Positions 1-6,071 of a DNA stretch of 11,998 nucleotides are shown in pieces. The position numbers and the translations under genes are program-made. The notes under the pieces are model-generated. The model was not told the origin of the DNA. It did no database searches and saw only the letters and a list, made by a program, of their open reading frames with translations. The stretch's first letter is position 1. Every line of letters starts with the position of its first letter. This DNA is from Pseudomonadota bacterium (GTDB lineage Bacteria > Myxococcota_A > Polyangia > Polyangiales > Polyangiaceae): the NCBI GenBank assembly GCA_023431345.1, contig JAEYWK010000127.1, positions 1 through 11,998 of the forward strand. Direction: 5' to 3'.

Positions 1-833
1 GGCTCGAGCTCACCGGGCACGCCGTCCCATAGCTCGACTTGGTCGATCCACATGTCGATCGGTAGCTCATCCTTCTCCATCGAGAAGTAGATCGACATGA
101 TGGTCTTCGGATCGAACGGCACCGGGTCGCCGAAGCCGCGCTGCGTGAGCTCCTTCCAGGGCACCTCGTAGAGCTGGAGCTCGTCTTCGAGGCCGAGAAA
201 GATGCCGTGATGGTCGTAGCAAGTTTGGCCAGCTTGCGGATCGCACTTGCCGCCATACTCCTTGTCGACGACCTCGGGCATGGCCAGCTGTACGCGGATG
301 CGCCCGTGGCCACGCGCGATGAAGCGTATGCCGGCGAAGCTCGAGGCGTTGAAGGGGCAGCGAACCTGAGTTTTGTGCGAGATATTGGCGGTCAGGGCCG
401 CGCCCCAGTCGCTGAAGCCGCTGGCGCTGAGGTGGATGGCCTTCGAGCCGCGATAGCCGCCCGGCACCGGCAAGAGCTCGCCCGCCGGTTCGAGCGTGCC
501 ATCGGTGCCGTCGACGACGGTGAACCAGTAGGCTTCGCGCTCGGGCTCGTAGGCGGCCTGCGTGTCGCCGTCATCGAAGTCGTCGATCAACGCGAGCTCA
601 CCGGGCGGTGTGCTCGCGCACGCGTCCGTCAGCTGACCGCCGCTACCGGCGCTGCCGCCCGTGGCGGAGCCAGACCGGCCCGCGAGAGGCGTGGCATCGA
701 CGACGCCGCCTGCGCCGGCCGACCCGCTGGCGCCGCCCGCGCCGTGCGGGCTCGTGCCCTCTCCATCGCTGCACGCGACCGCTATGCTGAACGCCGAGAG
801 CCCAGCCAGCACGGACCACGCACGAATCCTCAT
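1..833 (-). CDS. Lipoprotein with carbohydrate-binding-like domain (partial, 3' end outside window)
   Basis: Reading leftward from an ATG at 833, an uninterrupted frame of 277 codons runs off the left edge with no stop. The product begins with a lipoprotein signal: MRIR, a hydrophobic stretch, then AVAC with the lipid-modified Cys at residue 21. A Gly/Ser/Ala-rich linker follows (about 22-75), as is usual in myxobacterial surface lipoproteins. Residues 80-270 form a domain with LIDDFDDGDT, AYWF, SDWGA, FIARG, EYGGKC, CYDHHG, QRGFG, VPFDP and MWIDQV. The same motifs recur in order in the exported half of the membrane protein at 1587-2522, so the two are paralogues. The domain resembles CBM11-type beta-sandwich carbohydrate-binding modules; the ligand is unknown. 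An in-frame ATG at 854 is possible, but 833 has a weak GGGTGA upstream and gives the better signal peptide. The gene is divergent from the sigma operon. A catalytic domain beyond the edge cannot be excluded. Confidence 0.85.
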   Translation of the reverse strand, partial: MRIRAWSVLAGLSAFSIAVACSDGEGTSPHGAGGASGSAGAGGVVDATPLAGRSGSATGGSAGSGGQLTDACASTPPGELALIDDFDDGDTQAAYEPEREAYWFTVVDGTDGTLEPAGELLPVPGGYRGSKAIHLSASGFSDWGAALTANISHKTQVRCPFNASSFAGIRFIARGHGRIRVQLAMPEVVDKEYGGKCDPQAGQTCYDHHGIFLGLEDELQLYEVPWKELTQRGFGDPVPFDPKTIMSIYFSMEKDELPIDMWIDQVELWDGVPGELE

Positions 834-881
834 GTCACCCAGCGAAAGCCTCATGCGAGCGTGATGGCCGCCCGCCGCGGC

Positions 882-899
882 GTCGATTTGAAAATCGAC
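882..899. promoter_or_regulatory. 18-bp palindrome in the divergent promoter region, candidate operator
   Basis: GTCGATTT and AAATCGAC form a perfect 8-bp inverted repeat around a 2-bp centre. It lies between the start of the leftward lipoprotein gene (833) and that of the rightward sigma factor gene (979), and is AT-rich compared with its surroundings. Such a site fits a dimeric repressor or activator controlling one or both genes. The binding protein is not identifiable from the window. It would also form a hairpin in any transcript that includes it. Confidence 0.45.
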
Positions 900-911
900 A
901 GCGGGACGCTG

Positions 912-953
912 GCGAGAGACTCGCGCCGGATCCGCGTTTCTTTCGATCGATCG
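912..953. repeat. Two further short palindromes in the same divergent spacer
   Basis: GCGAG-AGA-CTCGC lies at 912-924 and the self-complementary CGATCGATCG at 944-953. Together with the palindrome at 882-899 they give three dyad elements with centres roughly 28-30 bp apart. In GC-rich DNA short palindromes arise by chance, so only the clustering is notable. CATGCT at 967-972, six bases before the GTG start at 979, could be a -10 element for the sigma gene, but no convincing -35 element accompanies it. Confidence 0.25.
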
Positions 954-978
954 CCGGGGCTGCGGTCATGCTAAGAGC

Positions 979-1590
979 GTGCGCCAGGTTGCCGCGCTAT
1001 CTCGACCCTCGGAGCCGCTGGCTTTGCCGATCCGTCTCTTGACGTCTCGGCGCGCGGACGCGGCCGAGCGCCGGCTCACCGCGCTGATGCAGCAGCACTT
1101 CGACCTCGTGTGGCGGAGCCTGCGACGCTTCGGGCTCAGCGGCGCTGACGCTGACGACGCGGCCCAAGAGGTCTTCTTGATCGCGAGCCGCAAGCTCGAC
1201 TCGATCGCCTCGGGCAGTGAGCGGGCGTTCTTGTTCGGGACGGCGCTCAAGGTGGCCTCCACCCGGCGGCGCACGCTGCGGCGCCGGCCGGAGCTGGCGG
1301 ACGCGGAGCTCGACGACCACGACGAGCCCAGCGCGCCCGGCCCCGAACGGCTGACTCAGCTGTCACAGGCGCGCGAGCTGCTGCAAGCCGTGCTCGATGA
1401 CATGAGCCTCGAGCTGAAGGCGCCGTTCGTGCTCTTCGAGCTCGAGGAGCAGAGCGTGCCGCAGATCGCCGAGCTGCTCGGGCTACCGCTCGGTACCGTC
1501 AGCTCGCGCTTACGCGCAGCGCGCGCCGAGTTTCAAGCCGCCGTCCGTCGCTTGCAGGCGCGCGAAGCGTTCGCGGAGAGGGCCAAATGA
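979..1590 (+). CDS. ECF-type RNA polymerase sigma factor
   Basis: This 203-residue protein has the two-domain layout of extracytoplasmic-function sigma factors. Residues about 33-100 are sigma70 region 2, with the typical GADADDAAQEVFL segment at 55-67 and the basic run RRRTLRRR at 96-103. Residues about 130-190 are region 4, with the helix-turn-helix SVPQIAELLGLPLGTVSSRL at 159-178. The acidic linker between them is typical of ECF factors, and regions 1.1 and 3 are absent. The start is a GTG; an ATG at 968 is followed directly by a stop, and the next internal ATG would remove part of region 2. The stop overlaps the next gene's start in an ATGA, which suggests translational coupling and that the partner controls this factor. 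Its target promoters are unknown; autoregulation from the divergent spacer is an inference. Confidence 0.93.
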   Translation: MRQVAALSRPSEPLALPIRLLTSRRADAAERRLTALMQQHFDLVWRSLRRFGLSGADADDAAQEVFLIASRKLDSIASGSERAFLFGTALKVASTRRRTLRRRPELADAELDDHDEPSAPGPERLTQLSQARELLQAVLDDMSLELKAPFVLFELEEQSVPQIAELLGLPLGTVSSRLRAARAEFQAAVRRLQAREAFAERAK

Positions 1591-2522
1591 GCGACGAGCA
1601 CGGCGAGCTCACGCGCCTTCGCGACCAAGGCGACTCGCTCGAGCAGCAGCTCTTACGCTCGGGCGCGGACGATCGACCTCGCCCCGGGGTGCAGGCGGCG
1701 GCCTTGACGTCAGTGCTCGCGGCGCGGCGTCGGGAGGCCACGCGCGCTCACCGCCTCGCGGTCGCGACGCTGTCGGCGGCGGCGCTCGCCGCAGCGTGCG
1801 TTTTACTGCTGCGCAGCCCGGCTCCGGCGCCGAAGGTCGTCGCGGAGCGTCTGGCGCCCTCTACCGCGCCGTCGGTGCAGCCCGCGCCGAGCCAGTCGGC
1901 GGCGCCGGCGCCGCCGTTCACGCCATGCCAGCCGCCGAGCGTCGGCTCCGGCCGCGACCCGCTGATCGACGACTTCGAGGACGGCGACACGCGCATGCCG
2001 GTGAGCGACAAACGCGCGGGTTACTGGATCGCCTTCAACGACGGCACCGGCAAGCAAAAGCCGCGCGTGGGCTCGGTGTTTCCGTCGAACCGCATCCCCG
2101 GCAGCCGCGGCGCGAGCCGCTTCGGTCTGCACACCAGCGGCTCCGGCTTCACGGAGTGGGGCGCGGTACTGGCGGCCGAGCTCAACCCGCGGCGCTGCTA
2201 CGACGCCTCGGCCTACGCGGGCCTCACCTTCTGGGCGCGCGGTCGCGCCACGCTGCGGGTGGTAGCGAAGATGACTCAGGTGGTGAGCGAGGAGTTCGGC
2301 GGTAGCTGCGTGAAAGACTGCTACGACGGACACGGCACGATCCGCACGTTGACGCGCGATTGGCAGAAGTACGTCCTGCCTTGGGAAGAGTTCAAACAGC
2401 GCGGCTTCGGTGCCGCGGTGCCGTTCGATCCGCGCTCGCTGTACTCGATCGAGTTCGCGGCGCCAGAGGGGCAGCCGTCGTTCGACTTTTGGATCGACGA
2501 CGTCGCGTTCGTCGAGCGCTGA
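1587..2522 (+). CDS. Single-pass membrane protein with exported CBM-like domain, putative anti-sigma/sensor
   Basis: The 311-residue product has three parts. Residues 1-56 are cytoplasmic, charged, and contain LLRSGADD, of a type I recall from short proteins beside sigma genes in Polyangia. There is no Cys and no HxxxCxxC motif, so this is not a classical zinc-type anti-sigma domain. Residues 57-75 are one transmembrane helix with an Arg on each side. A Pro/Ala/Ser-rich linker (77-120) leads to an exported domain (about 125-311) with LIDDFEDGDT, GYWIAF, TEWGA, FWARG, EFGGSC, CYDGHG, QRGFG, VPFDP and FWIDDV, matching the divergent lipoprotein. Cysteines 204, 241 and 245 have counterparts there, suggesting conserved disulfides. 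The four-base overlap with the sigma gene and the topology suggest that it binds the sigma factor inside and senses a ligand outside. That role is inferred; the gene structure and topology are seen directly. Confidence 0.85.
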   Translation: MSDEHGELTRLRDQGDSLEQQLLRSGADDRPRPGVQAAALTSVLAARRREATRAHRLAVATLSAAALAAACVLLLRSPAPAPKVVAERLAPSTAPSVQPAPSQSAAPAPPFTPCQPPSVGSGRDPLIDDFEDGDTRMPVSDKRAGYWIAFNDGTGKQKPRVGSVFPSNRIPGSRGASRFGLHTSGSGFTEWGAVLAAELNPRRCYDASAYAGLTFWARGRATLRVVAKMTQVVSEEFGGSCVKDCYDGHGTIRTLTRDWQKYVLPWEEFKQRGFGAAVPFDPRSLYSIEFAAPEGQPSFDFWIDDVAFVER

Positions 2523-2540
2523 AGGCATCGCGCTGCGATC

Positions 2541-3419
2541 TCAGCGGGCGCGGTCCGTGAAGCCGATGCCGACGCGGGCGCTGGTCGTAGCGCTGTCGTA
2601 GGTGCCGAGCGTTTCCCCGTAGCCCGTGAAGAACTGCAGCCACACGTAGGGCGCGAATTTCCAGGCCTTTCCGAGCAAGCGCTGGTAAGTCGGTCGCCAG
2701 CGCGCGTCGACGGTGACGTTGCCCTTGGAGAGATCTCCGCTGATGCCTTTGCGGAGGGCGACGCTCACGAGGCCGTTCATGTGCAGCTCGTCGTGATCCA
2801 CGCCCACTCCAAACAGCAGCTCTCCGTAGCCTTGAGTCTCGATGATCGTCTCGTTCTCGCTGATGCCGAGCGGGTACCAAACCCTGAGGCCGAGTAGCCC
2901 GTAGGTGGGCTTGCCGTAGCAGGTCGCTTCGACGCTCGCGAAGATGCGGTTCCAGCTGCGCGAGGCGTCGCTCGCTTCACCGTTCGACTCGTGCTCCACC
3001 CCGATTTGCTCCGCGAACAGCCCGCAGCCTGGCATGGGCTGGCCGTGCACCTCGGAGTGGTAGTGCGTGTAATAGATCTCGGGCGCGTAGTTCGACTCGC
3101 GAAAGGGCGACGACTTGTCGTACAGATCCCACAGGGATTTTTGCGTGTAGGCGAGGTACACGGTGTGATGGCTCGTGCTCGGCCACAGGTCGTATTTGAA
3201 ACTGAACTGAAACTTGACCTGCGTCTCCCGCGTGAAGCCGGTGATGGCGTAGTTCGAGCGGTGAAAAGTCAGCACGTCCAGCTCGGGCTCATCGACTCGC
3301 GCGGGCGTGGTTTGGCGCTCTGCGGCCGCCTGAGTTTCGGCCGCCGCGTCATCGGCGCGCGCCTGCGGGGAGGTCGCCAGCACCGTCAGTCCCAGGCCGA
3401 GCAAGACAGGCGATTTCAC
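2541..3419 (-). CDS. pldA: Outer-membrane phospholipase A (OmpLA)
   Basis: This 292-residue protein hydrolyses acyl chains of phospholipids that have reached the outer leaflet of the outer membrane. The start is a GTG; no other start codon lies between it and the upstream in-frame stop. A signal peptide ends at ARA (20-22). An acidic/Ala-Gln segment precedes the barrel. Family signatures include SLWDLYDKSSPFRESNY at 95-111 and GVEHESNG...SRSWNR at 140-158. The catalytic residues of E. coli OmpLA (His142, Ser144, Asn156) correspond to His143, Ser145 and Asn157, and the calcium-site Ser152 corresponds to Ser153. Amphipathic strands run to the C terminus. The acidic E148 replaces the Arg found in the E. 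coli loop. Known family behaviour is calcium-dependent dimerisation and activation when membrane asymmetry is lost. It converges on the sigma operon with 18 bp between stop codons, and no terminator is evident there. Confidence 0.93.
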   Translation of the reverse strand: MKSPVLLGLGLTVLATSPQARADDAAAETQAAAERQTTPARVDEPELDVLTFHRSNYAITGFTRETQVKFQFSFKYDLWPSTSHHTVYLAYTQKSLWDLYDKSSPFRESNYAPEIYYTHYHSEVHGQPMPGCGLFAEQIGVEHESNGEASDASRSWNRIFASVEATCYGKPTYGLLGLRVWYPLGISENETIIETQGYGELLFGVGVDHDELHMNGLVSVALRKGISGDLSKGNVTVDARWRPTYQRLLGKAWKFAPYVWLQFFTGYGETLGTYDSATTSARVGIGFTDRAR

Positions 3420-3540
3420 GACTCCGAATCTGCCCGGAGCGCCCCGGCGTCGCCTCCGAAATCAGCCGCCGTCAGCGAGGCAATTCGACCGTGATCGTTT
3501 TGGCGGAGACCTGTTGACGCCCGAATGAACGCGTGTTTCC

Positions 3541-3546
3541 GGGAGG
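3541..3546 (+). promoter_or_regulatory. Shine-Dalgarno sequence fixing the channel-SBP start
   Basis: GGGAGG lies three bases before the ATG at 3550. The spacing is short but the match is the strongest ribosome-binding site in the window. It supports the 3550 start over the out-of-frame ATG at 3525. The product then begins with a proper basic n-region and signal peptide. Confidence 0.6.
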
Positions 3547-3549
3547 CCA

Positions 3550-6000
3550 ATGATCGCGTTAGGAAGGTCGAAGCGGGGTTCGGGGAAGCTGCTCGCGCTG
3601 CTGAAGGCGTGTCTGGTGCTGGCGGGACTGCTCAGCGCGGGGCCGCTTTGGGCCGCACCCGCCCAGCGCGTGTATGCCGGCGTTTACCTGCACGACGTCG
3701 CCAAGTTCGACCAAAAGGACGGCGTCTTCGACGTCGACTTCGAGCTGTGGGCCAAATGGCTCGGCGACTTCGAGCCCGAGAAGCTGCGCATCGCCAACTC
3801 GGCCGAGACGGAGCGGACGCTGCTCGGAGAAGAGAAGGATGGCGCCTGGAGCTCGGCCCGTTGGCGGGTGCGAGGCACTTTGCGCGGCGAGTTCCCGCTG
3901 CAGCGCTTCCCGTTCGACGCGCAAACCTTGTCTGTCGTGCTCGAGCTACCGCTGACCGAGGGCGAGCTCGTGCCCGACTTGGCCGGCAGCGGCATGCGCG
4001 AGCGCTTCAGCGTCACGGGCTGGCTCTACGACCCGGTGTTCGTGCCGCGCGTCGCGAAGGGCACGTACCGCTCCGATTTGGGCAGCATCGCGCGCGAAGG
4101 GAAGCCGACCGAGGTCAACCGCGTGGCGTTCGAGGTGCGCGTCACACGGCCGCTCTTGATGGCGGCGACCAAGCTGTTCTTGCCGCTGCTCGTGATCTTG
4201 CTGGTGGCGCTCACGGCGCTGCTCGTCCATCCGCGCTGGCTCGACGTGCGCTCGGGCGTCGGCGTCACGGCCTTGCTCGCCTGCTTCGCGTTTCAGTTCT
4301 CGGTCGCCGACACGATGCCCAACGTGTCTTACATGACGATGGCAGACACCTTGTTCCTCGTCGCGTACGCGATCACGGCCGTGCTGCTGGTCGTCTCGGT
4401 GACGACGGCCTACTTGCACGACCGCAACCTGGAGAAGGCTTGGAAATGGCTCGATATCGTGACGCTGGCGCTGGTGCCGATCGTGCTGGTGGCCACCAGC
4501 CTGTATGCGGTGCGGGCGACCGAGGTCCCGAAGCGCCCGAGCGCGCCTCCGCTCGCCGGCGAACGGCCTCCGTCGGCGCGTGACGTGGTGCGGGTGGGCG
4601 TCCATCAGCTGCCGAGCGCGACGGGCGGGCTCGCGAGCCGCGGCGCGTCCTGGGGGACGACTCGCACGGAGCTCGACGACAGCCGCGTGGCCGTGCTGGT
4701 CGAACAGGTGCCGTCGATCACCAACGACTCGCTGCGCTTCTTGGCCGACGGCAAGCTCGAGGTCACCTGGCGGCTGCGGCCCAACCTGCGCTGGTCCGAT
4801 GGGCAGCCGCTCACGGCAGAAGACCTGCGCTTCGCGCTGCAGGTCTCGCCCGATCCGCGCATCGTCGACGTGCGCGTCGACGGCCCGCTGGTGCTGGTCG
4901 TTCGTTATGCCGATCGCGTCGCGATCGCGCTGGAGAGCCTCACGCCGCTTCCCAAGCACGTGCTGGAAGCGACGTTCAAGAAGGGCGGCTACGACGCGGT
5001 GCGCGAGCACCGGCGCACGAACGTGTTGCCCTCCTCCGGCCCGTACAAGGTCGTCGAGTTCAAGGCGGAAGACCACCTGCTGCTCGAGGCGAACCCGCAT
5101 TTCAACGGCCCGAAGCCGTCGATCCGGCGCGTCGAGGTGCGGCGCTTCGCGGGGGACGCCGCTCTCGTGCAAGCCTTCGAGTCGGGCCAAATCGACCTGA
5201 TCATGCCCAACGCGATCGGGCCCGAGGCGGCGCAGGCGCTCGCGCAGCGCCGCCCGGACGCCGTCAAGATCCGCCCCTCGGAGCTGCAGACGTTCCTTCA
5301 CGCGGATCTGCTGAACCCGCTGCTGGAGCCGCTCGAGGCGCGCCGCGCGCTGCTGATGGCCATCGATCGTGAGCGGCTGGCGCGGGAGATCTTCGGCGAA
5401 GGCGCGCGGGTGTCGAACGTCCCGGTGCCGGGCACCGAGCCGGAGGGCACCGAGCGCGTGGGCTTCGACGCCGCCAAGGCCAAGCTCGAGCTCGGGCGGG
5501 TCGGCCTGGCCGGCAAGAAGCTACCGCTCTTTCACGGTCCTTCACCGGTCGACAAGCTGCTCGCCGAGCGCATCGTGACCGACCTGACGGCGGGCGGCGT
5601 GCTGGTCGAGCGGACGGAGGTGGCGAAGCTCTCTGACCTTTACCGCAAGCGCAAGCACGGAGGGCTCCTGCTCAGCTCGACGACGGGCGAGCGCGACGCC
5701 GCGCCCGAGAAGTACTGGAGCTTGCCGCTGCACGACGGCAAGTTCGATCGCAGCTATCGAAATTCGGCGTACGACGGAGTCATCGCGTCGCTCGTCGAGC
5801 GGGAAGAGCGCGCTCTTTATGCCGAGCGGCGCGAGCAGATCCGCGACGCGCTGTTCGTTCAATATTCGAAGCGCTTGCCGAGCCTGCCGCTGCTGTTTCT
5901 CACCGACAGCATCGTCGCCGATCCGAAGCTGAAGGGCTGGGAGGCGGGCAGCGGCACGAACTTCGGCACCACGCTGGAACGCTGGCACTTCCAGAACTAG
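3550..6000 (+). CDS. Pentameric ligand-gated ion channel fused to a family 5 periplasmic solute-binding protein
   Basis: One uninterrupted 816-residue frame holds two complete families. Residues 1-36 are a signal peptide (basic start, hydrophobic core, cut near LWA-APA). Residues 40-200 match the pLGIC receptor domain: VYAGVYLHDV, FDVDFELW, and the Pro-loop LQRFPFDAQTL at 117-127 without cysteines, as in prokaryotic members. Four membrane helices follow: M1 about 201-225, M2 232-252, M3 261-286 and M4 299-321, with MPNVSYMT in the M2-M3 loop as in GLIC. A Pro-rich linker (325-343) leads to an SBP_bac_5 (DppA/OppA-type) domain, 345-816, with LRWSDGQPLTAEDL at 413-426, SSGPYKVVEF at 495-504, AFESGQIDLI at 542-551 and LLMAIDRERL at 601-610. 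Channel topology puts the end of M4, and so the binding protein, in the periplasm. No ABC permease or ATPase gene lies nearby. A solute-gated channel is the inference; the ligand is unknown. Confidence 0.92.
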   Translation: MIALGRSKRGSGKLLALLKACLVLAGLLSAGPLWAAPAQRVYAGVYLHDVAKFDQKDGVFDVDFELWAKWLGDFEPEKLRIANSAETERTLLGEEKDGAWSSARWRVRGTLRGEFPLQRFPFDAQTLSVVLELPLTEGELVPDLAGSGMRERFSVTGWLYDPVFVPRVAKGTYRSDLGSIAREGKPTEVNRVAFEVRVTRPLLMAATKLFLPLLVILLVALTALLVHPRWLDVRSGVGVTALLACFAFQFSVADTMPNVSYMTMADTLFLVAYAITAVLLVVSVTTAYLHDRNLEKAWKWLDIVTLALVPIVLVATSLYAVRATEVPKRPSAPPLAGERPPSARDVVRVGVHQLPSATGGLASRGASWGTTRTELDDSRVAVLVEQVPSITNDSLRFLADGKLEVTWRLRPNLRWSDGQPLTAEDLRFALQVSPDPRIVDVRVDGPLVLVVRYADRVAIALESLTPLPKHVLEATFKKGGYDAVREHRRTNVLPSSGPYKVVEFKAEDHLLLEANPHFNGPKPSIRRVEVRRFAGDAALVQAFESGQIDLIMPNAIGPEAAQALAQRRPDAVKIRPSELQTFLHADLLNPLLEPLEARRALLMAIDRERLAREIFGEGARVSNVPVPGTEPEGTERVGFDAAKAKLELGRVGLAGKKLPLFHGPSPVDKLLAERIVTDLTAGGVLVERTEVAKLSDLYRKRKHGGLLLSSTTGERDAAPEKYWSLPLHDGKFDRSYRNSAYDGVIASLVEREERALYAERREQIRDALFVQYSKRLPSLPLLFLTDSIVADPKLKGWEAGSGTNFGTTLERWHFQN

Positions 6001-6011
6001 TAGGAGGGCGC

Positions 6012-6053
6012 CCGCCCCAGCCGTCCGGCAAACAGCGCGGCGGCTCGGGGCGG
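6012..6053. terminator. Hairpin in the convergent spacer, possible bidirectional terminator
   Basis: CCGCCCCAGCCG (6012-6023) pairs with CGGCTCGGGGCGG (6041-6053) over 12 base pairs with one bulged base and a 17-base loop. It sits between the stop of the channel gene (6000) and the stop of guaB (6072), where transcription from both sides must end. No T-run follows on either strand, so intrinsic termination is uncertain; it may instead stabilise the 3' ends. Confidence 0.4.
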
Positions 6054-6071
6054 TAGCGGCTCGCGCGGCGG

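Noticed and set aside
207..974. 255-codon plus-strand open frame starting MMVVASL
   Set aside because: It is the complement of the leftward lipoprotein gene, which has a lipobox and a domain paralogous to a neighbour. The plus-strand product shows no family features.
2527..2539. ATCGC-GCT-GCGAT hairpin between the convergent sensor and pldA genes
   Set aside because: A 5-bp stem with a 3-base loop and no T-run is too weak to call a terminator in this base composition.
3514..3519. TTGACG as a -35 box for the channel gene
   Set aside because: At 17-18 bases downstream the sequence is TTCCGG/TCCGGG, which is not -10-like; no pair could be supported.
3946..5301. 451-codon minus-strand open frame opposite the channel fusion
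   Set aside because: Its composition is Arg/His/Gln-rich and unlike any family; the plus strand carries two well-matched protein families over the same bases.
3550..6000. Channel and binding protein as two separate genes merged by error
   Set aside because: The frame is continuous, the second domain lacks its own signal peptide, codon use is even across the junction, and the topology and Pro-rich linker fit a genuine fusion. It cannot be fully excluded without read data.
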